Assembly: GCA_027604505.1 (NCBI GenBank)
Contig: JADIIX010000015.1
Coordinates: forward strand, 62,001-126,000
Origin: Gonapodya sp. JEL0774
Taxonomy: Eukaryota; Monoblepharomycota; Monoblepharidomycetes; Monoblepharidales; Gonapodyaceae
Reading direction: 5' to 3'
DNA: 64,000 nt
In this document: in pieces, positions 12,713-27,700 of the stretch
Layout of the letters: each line of letters starts with the position of its first letter
Numbering within the stretch: the stretch's first letter is position 1
Program-made: the position numbers and the translations under genes
The notes under the pieces: model-generated
Told to the model about the DNA's origin: nothing
Seen by the model: only the letters and a program-made list of their open reading frames with translations
Database searches by the model: none

Positions 12713-15700
12713 TGTACAGGTTGGTGGACTAAGAGAGAAAATAATTTCACATGCGCGTGGGGGTGAAACAGCAGGATTCGGACAGGATGATGGGATTTCA
12801 TGCTCAACAATGACAATCACCGTGGGAACGTGTCACCGCGACGTCTTGTTGGAGCTATATGTTGCTTCTGTCCACTATCTCTGCATTCTGGTAGGCTTGG
12901 ACGACACCAATGCACAATTTATTTTGAAAGTGTACAACCTTGGTACGGTGCGCGATCATGACAAGGTCCTAAACTCCAAAACTAGGAGACTCGCCAAGGT
13001 CGTACACTCGGAGAATGAATTGTCAGTCGAGCAGCGAGTTGCTCACCAAAATTGACAACGATGTGAACGACTGGGATGAAGGAGCGTGATGTGAGAAAAA
13101 CAGAGTGGACGCTCGCGAGAGAGCTGCAAGCAATTATGAACAGACGCAAGAAGAATCCTGTGGCTAATGTGTTGCACTTTCCAGAAGACGAGAGCGCAAA
13201 GCACATTGGTCACGGGATCGTCAATCTTGCACTTTACGTTGTGACGGGCGAATGAACCAAACGCTCCACTCAGCAGAGACAGACTGCAGGAGGTGACGGC
13301 AGGGGGTGCAAGTCCAACAATAAGGTCGGTACTGTCCATCTCTCGCTTGGCATATCGGAAGCCAAAGTTTCGTAGTGTGATCCGAGGTTTCAAGCGAGAG
13401 ATTGCAACAAGTGTGTGGGTGCAGGAGTGAGAAACTAGAAGACGGTACGGCAGCTCGTCAGAAGGGAGCAGGCACTCACGAACAGAATGACCAAGGATCC
13501 CGAGATCCTTGTGTTCCACTTTTCAACAGACGAGCGCGCGACAGAGGATCTGGAGGCGTGGGGTTTCGGAAAAGCGGCTGACGATGCGCTCAAGAGGTAC
13601 AACGCAGCGAAGCGAGCACGCGAACAGGAGAGGAAAGAGAATGGGCTTGGGAGAGGGCGTGGGCGCGACGGTGGCAAGGGTGAAAAAGGTGCGCGGGTCG
13701 GTGCGGAATCACGGGGGAAGGCCATTGTCAATGCGGAATCACGGGGGAAGGCCATTGTCAAACGCGGGTTGAGTGAAAAGTGTGACAATGTTGAGAAGAG
13801 GCAGAAGCAAGAGTAGAAGGCGGAGAAGGCAGAGGGAGATGACAGCCAGATCTGCCGTTGTGGCTGGATGGATTGATTGAGCGCGCAGCTGGCTGTTCCT
13901 TGTATTATTCGCTCGTCCCGTTACAATCCTTGGAATCGGACTGATTGTTGTTCTTATAACCGAACCCTCGTGGTTATCGCTTGAGTGTATTGGCACATAC
14001 GTAATTTGTATGTCTTTCCGGTGCTGAAATTTTCATTGTGCGAGGAGACGAGAATCGATGGCGGCAGTCAATGTGTTCTGTAATGTGTTGTCGGGGCACT
14101 TGGGGTGCACAACAAAACTGTTACCAACAAAAAAACGATCAAACCCCTCCAATCCACTCCGGACCACCGCCGTTCGACTGGGAATCGTTAAAATAAATAT
14201 TTCCTCGTGTTGAAAAGTCAAAAAAATGAACTTTGTGGCCTGCAACGGCCGGGAATCGAACCCGGGTCTGGCCCGAACTGCTGCTTGGCAGGGGCCAATT
14301 CTACCACTAGACCACCGTTGCTTTGTTTTGTTGGGGCCCTTGTGGAATAAGATAATATTTTTATTTGGTATGTATAATGCATTAACACGCTTCAGGTGTT
14401 TGTTGTGATATTGGGTGAGGTCAAGTGAGCAGTGGTGACGCACCGCGGATGTGGGAACATGAAACTTAAACCAGGGAATGAACTGCCGTCAACCGTCAAC
14501 AGGAACATGAATAGATCCACGGCAGAGATTAGTGGGGGACGCCGTTAACCAGGTAAGTGATATGAGAAGGTCGCTACAAACGCTTCTCATGACAAAGTTA
14601 TTGCCGTTCATTAAAACTTCCGTACCGCTCATGAGAGCGCCAATTCACTTTAGCTTGGTTGAGCTCTAACACGCGAGACATTCACGAAAAGAGGAGGACG
14701 GGTGACGCCTGGTCGTTTCAACTGATCATCGAGGACACTCGTCAGCTAGAATTTCCGAAATCCATGTATCTGACGTGGCGTTTCATGATGTCGAGATCAC
14801 ATCTGCTACCTATACTGGGAACGTCATGTTACCGTACTATGTAAGCGATTGACAGAGAGGGCACCGCCAAACCGACGCCGTCGACCTCGCATGGTGAAAC
14901 ACAATACATCAAAAATTTGGCTGGTCCACACGCATGTAACGCGCTCATTGCTGCACCGGGGAAGAAGGCGTGTTGATACCTCTTGTGCTTTGGTCCCTGT
15001 CATTCACTATAGTCAGACAGCACACGATTCGTCAATCAGTCATACCCATAATGTCCTGGCTTTTCACGAAACCACCACCTAACCCTCCTGCGCGGCCTCC
15101 ACCACCGATATATCCCTTTTTTACAAGGACAGAAGATACGGAAGGAGAGAGATTGTTGGGATTCTACAGAGTTGAGGGGGTAATAGGTGAGGAATCGGCA
15201 GGCTTGAGCTTTCAAGACGAATTCAGAAGGGATCTTGAGATAGTTGTGGTTGTGCTTGCACGGATTTTCGGTGCGAATCGGGTTAATTTGCTGGAACCAT
15301 GATCGAATGAGGTACTGGCGAGACTGTGGGGGACTTTACTCGATCTGACTTCCTCCCACTCGTAGCTACCACTCCACACTCCACTGTCTCCCGTGCAGTT
15401 CATCTCCCTACATCGACGCCTGTTGCTATAAAGGCAGTGGCAAAGTCCTCCTTGAATCCCAGAGACTTTCTCTGGAGCAGCAAAAAACACAAATGGCTGT
15501 ACAAGGAGGAAGCAATTTTTCGCGTTTTGGGGCTCGGTGAGGAGTGGGATGATTCGAAGGGTGAGTCTTAATGAGTTCCGTTTGGTTTAGTGCGCATGTT
15601 TCACGAGGTGACCGTCCGCACTCTTAACCTCCCCCGTCTTCCCATTCCTCCAGGCTGGTCCCCACCCACTTACTCTTTGCCCTCTCGAGCTTCCTTGTCA

Positions 15701-18700
15701 ACCATATCTACACTTGGACGGAGGCCGAACCGTCGACATCCGAACCTGCCCCCCTTTCTCACCACCTTCGCCACCACACGCCATATCAATATGGTCTTTG
15801 CATTAGCAAGCACCGACTTGTTTGACGTGGTGGATGGCAATGCAATCGTGTCGACTAGACAACAGGAACAGGGCTTTCAGATTGGAATGGACGAAGGGTT
15901 TGCGGCAGAGGTTGTTGCCAGGCTCTGTAGTGTCGTATCGTGGTGCTGGAAGAGAGGAGTTGTTCATCGAGGTGAGTATGGTACAAAAAATGACCTTCAA
16001 AGACTAACCTTGAAGCTTATGTATCACAGATATCAAACTGGAGAATATACTCTTCCTCCATCCCCGCCCCACCCCTCCCGTTCAGCCGGAGTCTGCAGCC
16101 CCTTTTCTTTCTTCCCTATTCTTGTCCGACTTTGGTCTAGCCGCGCTCATCCCTTCCACTGTCGTTCCACATACTTCAAAAGCCCAGTCGGTAACCGAGC
16201 TGTCCCAAACGACCCTTTCCTTTATCACACCTTACGCTGGACGACTTGCCCCATCTGCTTATGATACTCCCCCACCGAGCCCTACCGGTGACCTGTCTGA
16301 GGAGGCGATGCTTCGCGGTGCAGTTGGATCTCCTCACTTTGCGGCTCCCGAGGTTGTGCATTCCCCGATGGGGTATACAAAACAAGTGGATGCGTGGAGT
16401 ATAGGCGTAGTTGCTTACATGTGTGTGGGAGGTGGATACTGCTGGCCTTTCGGGGAACTCTCGGAGAAGCAATTGGTGCCGGAGGAGTCAAAATTGGCGC
16501 AAGGGGCCGAGTGAGTTGATCTGTTTGCGTTGGCCGAACTCAGTCTACATGGCCATTTTTACTATTTTCCCACTTATCCGCCAAGCTTCACCCACCCTTC
16601 CCTCTCCTCCACCTCACCCAACTTCCAACGGTTCGTAAACTCCCTTTTGCACCCCGACCCTTCCCTTCGTCTTACTCCTCGCGCCGCTCTGGATCATGAC
16701 TGGATTCGCACGATGGTCGAGGACGATGTTCGCATGGACTTGATTGGCTGGTCGGAGGGCCGTGACCCTGATGACTGGGACGGAGATGACGAGGAGACTG
16801 ACAGGGTGTCGGATGTTGGGGTTTTAGATGATATGACGGGATTGGTGAGAAGGAGAAGTAGGGGCGAAGGTGTTTCCAGCATTGGTGGGTTTGGTCGTGA
16901 GCGAAGACCCGTCAAGGACACTTGCTAATGGCATCTTATAGAGCTTCCACGGCCCTTGGTTTCCAAGCGACGCATAATCTCTGGGCAGCACCCTGGAGCG
17001 TGGAGACTTGCTGTTGGGTTCCTCCTGGTGGGAATCCTTCTGGAGTTGCTCATAGTCATTATGGATTTCCTGGACCTTGGGTCTGGAAATCCAGGTGACG
17101 AGGGTCAGGAATTTTGGAAGGCGATTAGGGCGAGTAGGATCGCTCTTGTGTTGGGAGGATTAGTATGCATTGTTCTGGGAGTGCTGTGAACTCTCTTCTC
17201 CTGCTAATGAATGTTCCTCTCCTTGACACAGTTCGTGCTCGCAATTGGGGCCACTTTTTTTGTATTATCGTTTCGGTCCTCCCGGCGTATGTTTTCCCGC
17301 GTGTCCTTGGATTGCAGAGGAGTGCAGTCAAGCGAGGCGGATGCTCCTTTGCTGGGCAGGAATGGGGACAGATACGGAGGTTTCTAATTGGCAAATGTCA
17401 TAAGAATTTTTCCTGCAATCCTGGGCAATTGTGGCTTTGAGTGCATGCTACTGTCAAACTGACAAAACTTCTTGGCATCCATCTTTGTTGATAATAGCGC
17501 GGGATTTGTATATAGTCACTTTATCGCAATTACGACCCTCCTTGTGGAATAAACTTCCGCTGCGTCACGGTTCGTGGTGGTTGGTCGCGTTTTACGCAGC
17601 TCTATGGATGTGGCGGAACAGTCACCTGCTTATCCACCCATGAACATCCCTGGTGTGCTGACCCAGGAAAAGTTCGATGGGGAATCAACTTTCCGGGGTT
17701 TCTATGACAAAGCAGACGACCAGTGACGCTGATGAGCGCTTGGCATACTCGGCAAGCTGTATGCAGGGTTGGCGACCGTACAGTGAGTGGGTTGGGGTGG
17801 GCTCTACTCCGACAGACAACTCGCGAAGAATACGAGCGACAGATGAATGAGCCGATGGCAAGTTTGTAACTACTTCACACATCTTTGTTTTCTATGCTCT
17901 TCCTTGTCCACCGATCACTCCAACCACAAATCATGGGCCGATGATCTCCCATTCTCGTGGCGTGGAACCTCCCTCACTTCAACATGATCGTATCACCACA
18001 TTGCAGTGGAGGATTTTCACACCGCTGTCCTGCGTATGCCTAATGTTGCTTTCCCCCAGCACTGCCCCCATCCTTTTGTGTGCACTTTCTCCGGAATCCC
18101 CGATGATGCTCTGGAAGCTTTTCAGGAGTTTATGTCCTCGAACGAAAATGGTCCTCGCTCGAACGCTGTATCATTAACACAAGCGAGCAGTGGCTCTTAC
18201 GGAGTTCCGTTCCGAAAAACGGTCTCAGGGCGCTCAGCTGTCACCATCAACTCACTGCTCACAGAGGATACCCTAGCAGAATCTCAATTACCGCGGGCAT
18301 CCCCAGCGAACTCGCGATCTAATCTTGCTGCAGAGGTTGATGATTCTTCACTATCTGGAGATCCAAACCCTCCTGGGGATGGTGTTGACATGACTGTCAA
18401 CACCAACGGCAGCATGGATTCTCCTCGCACATCTGCTTCCACACCCTTCACCATTCCTAAAAAGCACAAATCCCGTTTGCACCCAAGTGAGTGTGACTGA
18501 CGTGGAAATGTCCGGTCAGCCGTCATGTGCGTGCATGACCTTAGGCATAACTACCCCAATATCGCAAATATCGCAGTTGTGAAACGGAAGTTTCGGTAGT
18601 GGCGGCTTTTGTTCTGACCCTTGATTTCACCGATCCCCCAACATTTCAGCCCCCTACATCTTCACGGCGCCACTCTTCCCTTCTAACGAGCACCACTCTT

Positions 18701-21700
18701 TCTTCATTGTCTCTGATGGTCACCGCGGCAACCGCGTCGCGCACTACCTCTCCCGGAGAATCCACTGGCGAGTTGCGAGTATGGACGAATTCGAACGTGG
18801 AGAGTATGGCGAGGCACTTAGACTGGGGTTCATGGCGGTTGAACAAGAATTGCATAAAGGTGCGTCAAAGGACAGCGATCTCGGGGATGAAAACACAATT
18901 TTCCTGGAGCCAATTTGTCTTGCTGAAGTGGGAAATTAAGATGCACCGTTTCCAATCTCTTGCAACATTGACTGTGGCGAAATACAGACAGCTTTAATGT
19001 TATTGATGGTCCTCATATGTTCTCCCCCTTTCAGCCTATTCTACCGTCCTCCGTGGGAAGGAGCCAGCTGGCTCTACTTGCTGTGCCGCACTCATCACCG
19101 ATGATCGACAACTCTTTGTAGCGAACGTGGGGGATTCAAGAGCAGTTCTGTCATGTGCAGGAGTGGCTGTCCCCATGAGTTTCGATCACAAGCCTAACAT
19201 TTTTGGTAAGTTCTCTCAGTAGGCTGAGATTATGACTCCTCATTGGGGGAAGTTTGGACGCCTCTTTAAAATCTTCCTGAAACCGTACGTGCGCTCAGAG
19301 GAGAGTCAACGTATCCATCGGGCGGGCTCTATGATAATAGATGGCCGCGTTCAAGGTGGGTTTTGTGGCTCTCGACCACATACTATTGGACGAACGACTG
19401 ACGAACAGTTCGTCCCCTTTCGTGACATTCGCGATGTACGGGAAGGTCGTCTCGCGACCTCGCGATCGTTCGGTGACTTTGATTTCAAGAGGAACCGGGA
19501 CCTGCCCCTTGAGGAGCAAGCCGTGACAGCAAAGCCCGAAGTTCTCCGGAAACAACTGATTGACGCAGACGAGTTCCTTGTCGTCTGCAGTGACGGTGCG
19601 TGTTTCGATTTTACACACCTTGCATGATCGGCAAATCTTCAGTGGATTGTCTCGGACCCAAGGTGTCTTCGATGTGCTCACCAGCGAGTCCATAATAATT
19701 TTCGTGAGATCCCGTATTGCAGCGGGGCTTCCCTTGCCTCGTATCTCTGAAGAGGTTTTGGACTACTGTGTTGCGGCCCGACCGTCGAGGGCCGATGTCT
19801 CGTAAGTTTTCGCCCGTTTTGAGAGTTCCTTGTAGTCGTTTTGCTTAGATTCGACGACTGGGGCCTTTTACACAAAAATCTTTTGAATTGCGCAAACCCC
19901 AAACGGGCTCGTTTCCACCGCAGCGCCTCCGCGGTTGGCGGTACGGACAACATGACGTGCATAATTGTTGCTTTTCTCTTTGGACGCTCATGGGAGGAAT
20001 TCGTGGATGAAATTCGAGCCCGATATGGCGCTGTGGACGCAGACCCCGTGGTGGAGATCGATCCCGCAACGGGGCAGCCACTTCCAACCCCCATTGGCTC
20101 GATACCGTCTCAGCTGCGTCCTGTTGAATTTGTTGCCATCAACCCTCGCCGCAAAACGGACCGGGAGGAGCGACCGATTCCATCGGGAGGTAGTCTCGGG
20201 TGCTGTGGGATCCCATCGTCGGAAGACGATGTAATCGCACCTCACGAACCTCTACCAGCTGGCGTGGCGGACGTGACCGAAGAAAACCACCTGCACGAAA
20301 GTGAGAAGGTGGCCTCGCCTACTGGAGCAAACGGTGCCACCATTGCTTCTACGAACGGGACTGCAAATGGTCACCATATTGCCCCCCCACCTCCGATGTC
20401 TATGGTGGTACCAATAGTTGCGCAAGCGATGGATACAAGTGCGGACGTGATGCTGACGTCTGAAAAGCCTGTTAAGCTGGTGACTGTGGCTGCATGAAAC
20501 ATCATTATGGAAGCGGGATGAGCTGTGACTGACCCCATGTTGCGGGTGTGACTTTGCAGAACTTAGCACGCTCAGTGTAAATGATGGTGCATTACTGTAG
20601 GCTGGAGTGAAGGCCTAATGGAAACGCAAAACTGGATTTAGGACAGCGGTGCTTCGTCGTAGACGTACTAGTATCGAACTTTGGCTCTGCCAGTAGTCAG
20701 TACCCACTTTTATTTAGACTAAATATGTGATAGAATCATTTCCTAAGTAATGTGGAATATTCATGGATCCTCAACTTGTGATCAGCCTACCCTAATTTCG
20801 CAACAGGACTGTCTTTTGCGACCCTGTTCACCAGTCTCTTCATTCCCGCAGCTCGCCTCTGCACCTGCATCACCTTCTGCGATCCGATTTTTTTCTCTAA
20901 CTCAGGCAACCGAGCTTTCCTCACCTCCTCATTAACACCCTCAACACACTCCCTCAGTCCTGCGAGCGCATCCAGGACCTTTTCCAAATTCTGCCACCTC
21001 GTCCAGGCTGTACCTATGGCCTCCCCAAGCTCTCGCGCACACTCGTCCTCAGCGGCTAACGGAGGGCGAAGTGCAAGCAGACGCCGGGAAGGAGCACACA
21101 GATGTCGGTTGTGAGCGGCGAAGAAGGACGCTAGAGACTTTGATAGGCGAGCAGAAGCGTCAGTGCAGAGGCGCGCAGATGTCATAGTCGGGTGAGAATG
21201 TGCGGGAATGGGGGTGGGAAGGAGATAGAGCGGAATTGCCGCGAGAGTGGAATCAAGTGGTTGGGTGGGATTTTGGGCATGGAGAGCGGCGACAGCCGCC
21301 GATGAAAGCTGCAAATCATGCGTTCTTTGTCACTGTCCACGCACTCGAAAGGGTCCATACTAGCTTACCTTGCTTTTAAGGTTTGTAATCTCCCTCTCCC
21401 AACCTTCACATGTCACCCTCCGTTCGAGCAGCTCTCGTCTCAGGTTCTCCACCATATCCACAACATCGCCCTCAGGTGTCGAACTTGGACGCTCTACACC
21501 AGATACCATACGCCTCCTCTCGACTTCAACCTTCATCCCGCCACACAAGAGCTCTTTCTTTTCCGCGAAAAGTCCGTCTAGAGTCGTGCGTGTAACAACC
21601 GTCCGGAAGAGGACGTCGTCGTCCTGTGGGGGTTTTGAGGATGCTGTCAAAAGGGACACGAGGGACAAGAGTCGATAAAGGGTTACGTAAAAGGTGCTGG

Positions 21701-24700
21701 AAGAGCTAGCAAAAGGGGGAAGTTGTGTTGCGGAAGCGGTTGTTGAGCGAGATGTTGAGGAAGCATACACCCCGAGGAGTGCAAGGTTGCTTGTAAGGGC
21801 TGATGAGGTGTGCAAGCAGAGTGAAAAGTGGCAAGATAACACCGGAAGGTATGAAAAACAGACCATGAGATGTGTGGAATTCCAGAACGCTCTTCGAACG
21901 TACCTTTCGCGCGAGCGATCAGTCGTGTTGACGGATCATCGCTGGCCACTTGTGAATGGGTTGGGTAAGGAGGCGTGGATGAGAGTAAAGTGAACACCCT
22001 TTAACAGAAGTGGGGGATGACAAAACACAGCCGAGGTGAAATGGTATGAGTATATTGTTTTAGCAAGCTATGCTCAGAATGACATCGGAAAGTGAAGTAC
22101 ACCTGCACCTCACAACCAACAGCTCTTCGACTCTCCAATAAGGATCACTCACCGAGATACGCCCCACTCCCCCACATCGCACCGCATGGATGGGTCTTGA
22201 GCTAGTCGGGGGTCACGACGCATGCTTGGAGTGAGAGGCGCCCCCAAAGATTGGAGAAGAAGAGAGAGTGATGAGATGAGGCGGGGTTCAGTTGGGTTTA
22301 GAGAGGATTTGAAGACGGGATGGATGGTGCGGGACGTTGATGCCAGGGGTGCGTTGGCAGTCGAGCTGGGGTGTGGGCCGGGTTTGATTTCAGTGGCAAG
22401 AAGAGGTGTGCGAGGCTTAGGCAATGGTGACGGTGTCGTGGTAGGGGGAAGTACTGCAGAAGGAGGGTTGGGAAGGGTTTCCTCCAGGGACGACGCCTGC
22501 GTTGCCGAGACCAGGGGTGCTCGATAGTATTCTAATCACGGAACCGAGTAAGAGAATGATTGTTAGCTCACCTCTAAGCGCACTCGTGGCTCCAGTGTTG
22601 CCGAGGGATTTGACGTCGTGGCTCCCTTTATTCTCAGTGATAGTCCCGATGATACGGTGTTTTCAGCAGCCGAGCTCGAAATAGCAGGATCCCTGGTTCG
22701 GTCGATTTGCGCATTAGCAACATCTCTTCTCGTTGCAGAAGCCAGCGGAGCAGAAGTCCCTTCTTCAGGTGCTCTTCGGAGGGGATCTCGAGCCTGAACC
22801 GTCGGTACTGCTCGCCCGTGGTCTGAAATCGAAGTGAGCACGGTCGATTGCCCAACGAGCAATCTCTCTGTGTTCCGTGCTTTCGATGCCGATGGGAGCG
22901 TAGTCGTGCGGGGCAGAGTCCTGCCAGTAGGTGATGATCGATGCGAGGCAATGAGAGATGATGGGGCCGAGCTTGGCTTAAGTGGGGCTGCAATCTTGAC
23001 AAAAAGTTTCCTTTCAGTAACCGCCGGAGCGGAGGAGCGGTATGGATTGGAACGGGTTGTAGCAGTATGGTTCTTCATGGAATTCTCCCGCGCAGACCCA
23101 TCGACGAGTCCAGACTTCTCTTTTACACCCGGTTTGTCCCTCTCACGGGCCATTCCTATTGCTGTTCTCGTCAATGTCCCTGTTTTTCCCCTGATTTCCA
23201 CCCTTTTGCCTCCAGCTGACGCCTCGTTTGCAGCTGCACCATCCATTCTCGCTCGGATTGCACCGATGCTCCTCGCGGACGCTCCCGTGCCCAATATTTC
23301 GACTGCTGACGATGGCCGGCCGGCCCCGATATTTGGGCGCGCTGCGGGCGTGGCCTTCATGGTGTTGGAGATGGTATAGAATAGCGGCAGGTGCTCAGTC
23401 CAACTGGCCATTTGCTTCAAATTGGCAAGCCTCCAATTCCACGTTGAAGGAAAACCTCACCTCTCTTTTAACTCCAGTCGGTCATTTAGATTCTCCTAAA
23501 TGTGGATCAGATTGTTCTGAACATCAGGAACAGAACGTGATCTAGACTACACTCATTAAAGTACATCTCATCTAGTCAGAATTCTCGCTTCAAGGAAAAA
23601 CACCAAGGAAACCATACTGGAGCTATAGAACGAGACGGCTATAGGTTTTTTGACGTAATATTTCTGATCCCCTCTGAGGCCACGACGAGAGGCCCGGCAG
23701 TGCGCCACCCGTAGCTCATCTTTTCATCTCTCAGAAACCTGACCACCTCGCGCACCAATCCTTACCCATCCAAGCTCACAAGCACAATCCAGCAGCTCAG
23801 CATGGCTCGCTTCTTTGACCTCTGTACCCTCGCCATACTCTTCTCGGTCGCGTCCATCCTCTCGCTTGGTCTCTCCGTAATCGGCGGCGGCGTAGCGGTG
23901 GTCCCCTTCAAATCCCTCCCTTGGATCCAAGCCCATACATTCACAATGGGAATCTTTGGAGCGTGTCCTTCTCAACCTGGCTTCGCGTCGCTCTGGTCCT
24001 ACAACCCCGACTGGCAAGATGTTCAGGCAAAGTGTGTTTCAATTTTTGACCACGCCGTGCTCAACGTGGACGGCGAAAGCGTCGACAATGGTACGTAATT
24101 CTATTTGATGTTTTTCCTTATATCTCACTCAGGTTTTCCTGACTATCCGTTGTCGCCACGGACTTCATCAAACTTGCGCAAACAATGAAAAATTTACGGT
24201 CCACAACCACCACTCTCACATAGTTCCATTTTCTCTCCGTATCACACTCTTTGGTACCCACTCTCTCGCTCTCCTTCTGTGCCTCGTGTCTGCCGTTCTC
24301 GCATCCGGCAGCAGACCCAGCACAGCCTCGTTGTTCACAACGATTGCATTCCTCAGCAATGCAGTGGGGTTTGCGATTGGAGTTTGGCAGGTGGGAAATT
24401 TAAGAGGGTGTCATATTCTTCAACTCATCACTATTCGAGAGTTGATACTAAGACTGACCTCCACCCCCAACACACATAATAATCAATCACACCTCTCAGT
24501 TCCAATCCACCATTGTCTCCTACAACTCTGACGGTCGCAATCTCACCGCTAACTTTGGGGCCGGCATGTACCTCTCAGCCGCGTCCGTTGTTCTCGAGTT
24601 ATTCGCATCGTATTTCCATTCGGTCCACGCGAGGAGGGTCCGAGCAAAGAGTCCGAGCGAGGAATTCCTACTGCCGAGGGGTGGAGTCGAGTACGGATTC

Positions 24701-27700
24701 GCTTAGGACGGCTGGAAACAGATGGGGATTGTACTTGAAGCCAAGTACAGGATTGGTTCATATGGAGAGGACCACACCGGCATACAATTCGGCGTTCAGA
24801 TTCAGACGATATTCGGCGCTTAGACCCTAAACTTCGTTATTATACTCCCACAATTTGCAACATTCATTTTATAAAATTGTTTCGCACCCAAATTGAGCAG
24901 GGAGTTCCGGACTGTTGTTCAATCATTCTTTGAGATTCTTAACAAGCCTGACCCTCCCTCGGGCACTGGCCTCTAGCACTCCATCCATCAACTCGTTCAC
25001 CATGTTATCTTTACCAGATGATCCAGAACCTCCCCCTACGCGTCCCGAACTTCCGCTCACATCCCAGCCACCTTCAGACAGGCCGGTGCTTGAAATCACC
25101 TGCGTTCCCTGTTTCAAAAACACCAGTTCCCTCGCCCACCCGCACATGTACCCGAGTTGCAACTTTCCCTCAGCCTCAGACCTCACAACTTGCTCAGTCA
25201 CTTGTATCAGCCGGATGACTGCTTCACATAAAAGAACGCTGTGAATCAGAAGATGGTGGTCATAGTTACTGATCCAGGCTAAATCATGGGCGTGGGGAGA
25301 AGGGCGTGTGGACCAGGTTCGAAGCATGTCCGAGAGAAGGCTGCTGACAACATGGATTTGTCGGCTGTCAAGTGGGCCAGTTCCGTAGATCTGCAAGGTC
25401 CATATTTGAGGAGCGACAGAAACAGGTGTTATGTCGACTGACCCAACGAACACATCTGAGCTGGTAAAGCATCCTTTCGCAGACTCACCCAAGTCAGCCT
25501 GCTATTCTTCCTGGCCCGGAACAACTCCATCCGTCTGCTCTGTACCTTGCCCAATAACACGTCTAGAAGTTCGTTATCAAACGACTGTATCATCTTCGAG
25601 AGTCCCGGGTCTTGAAAGCTTTCGTCTACAAAATCTGGGTCGGTGAGGTCGACTGGAAGGTCTGTTGTGAGCTGGAAATCGACAGAATAGATGTCGCGCG
25701 GCACTTATTGCTCTGAACAGAACAGAACATTCCGTTGGAACACTCACTTTGCAATCTTTAAAACCCGGCTCCCACTTGCAAAAGAACTTTTTCCTATCCA
25801 ACCTCCGCTGCGATCCGTTCCAGTACACAACGTTGTAATTCCTCCGCTTGGCGTGATACTCTGTGACCCTCGCAGGGTGGTACGCGTGATCCTCGCTGGC
25901 GTAGGCCAGGACTGCTTGGGTGGGGAGACGGAGCCTGCATCAAATAAGTTTTCAGAGATGGAGCAGTTATCGATCGCTGCCTTAGCGGTTAGACGACATA
26001 GCACTGACTTACGTTGCGTCTCCCTCGTCTGAGTCGTCGTCGTCGTCATCGACTTCGTCTGTTACAGAGCTCCGATCATGCTTCTTTGAAGGTACGGTTT
26101 TCGTCTTCTTTTTGAGTAACTTATCCCTTGGTTCTAAAACGAATGATGAGCAAAATTTGCCTACCGTATTCCAAATGATCATCAACCCACTGGGGATCTC
26201 AGTAAATTTGGACGGCGATTTGAGCATGTCCTCGGGTGAAGGAAAGAGGTCCTCGTCGTCCGTTTCCCCATCCCCATCCGGCGTGGGTAAGGGGGAGTTA
26301 TAGCGCGAACCCTGCACCTCCGCGATTGCCTGGCGCTCTGAAACATAAATTGGCCGTGTCTCCGTGACATATGATTTCCCACTTTCCTCAATTCCCAATT
26401 CGAGTCCCGACTTTGCCATTTCACTAACTCCGCATTCGCATGAGCTCGAATCGTGCTGGGCTTCCACCGGTGCATTCCCCGACACAGGGCGGGAGTGGAC
26501 ACTCAAATACTGCACCTGTCCGTCCAGTGTGTGCTCATTTGCTTTCGCTTCCCCCTTGATGACCAGACGTTGGGTCAAAGAGGTCGTGCCATTCTCTCTC
26601 TGGATTGTTCGCTCGTTAGTAACAATCTCGCCTTGGTGCTCCACAGTCAATATGAATTTTGAGACGTGGGGCCCAGAAGGCTTGGTCGGTAACAAAGATG
26701 TCGAGCATTGGAGAGAACTGACAGGTTTTCTTGTGCTTGATTCGGGAGTGTTCTCTGGCGAAGCAGATGGGGCTTTGGACGAGCGAGCATCAAAACTTGG
26801 CGATGCGTCCTTCTCCTTCGCCTTGGTTCGCCGAGGAGCTTGTGTAACTTTGTCGGGGCGCTTGGTGGTGGATAAAGATAGTTTGTCCATCTGGTAGTCC
26901 GACTTGCCAGATTTCACACCAAGTTGAGGGCGAGTCATTTTCTTGGGGGCAATCCTCTGATCGACATCATCCAAGTGGTTCTCGTCATCGCCACCGGTGA
27001 GTTCCGCCAATTTTGTTCGTGCAAGAATGGCAAGATCCAGCGCTCGGGTGAAGCTATTACTGACCCCCGAATGGATTCCTCCGTCCAGCATTCCATCATA
27101 GTCATAATCAAAATTGACCAGACCATGTCTGAAGCCAAAGTTCTGCACACGAACGGTGCTATCAAAAGTCGCGGACTGAGGTAACACCGTATGGAGGACA
27201 ACTGCAGATTCAGCTCACGTGGGATCCGTTATCCCGAAGCGCTCCACTGTCCAACCTGATGTATGATCCTCGTGGAGTGTACCTTTCTCGAGAATCACAC
27301 CAGGCCACCATGGGTACTGTTGCGGTTCAACACAAAGTTTCGGGGTGGGACATACTCAGCGTCCATGCAACTGGGGGCATGAAGGAACAATCTGCCCAGA
27401 ACAATAACCCACCGGGGCCACTTTGACCCATACTATGGATCCTTTGTTGGGTTTGGTGTCTTTCCTTCCGAAGTGTGATCGTGATGGACCACCAGAACTT
27501 CCCGAACCCGACTCCGTGTTGGCACCTTCAAAGAACTTCCGTTTCTTGTTATCTAAAAGTGATTGAGGCTCAGACCTAGATAAATCGACTCTGTCTGCAT
27601 CCTCCCCGTCACTGTCTGCCTGTCTCTTCTTCGATGGCATAGTGACCAAATCTGTGGAGTTTCGGGTGTCGATGTCGAATCAAGGTAAGTCTTCTGGATG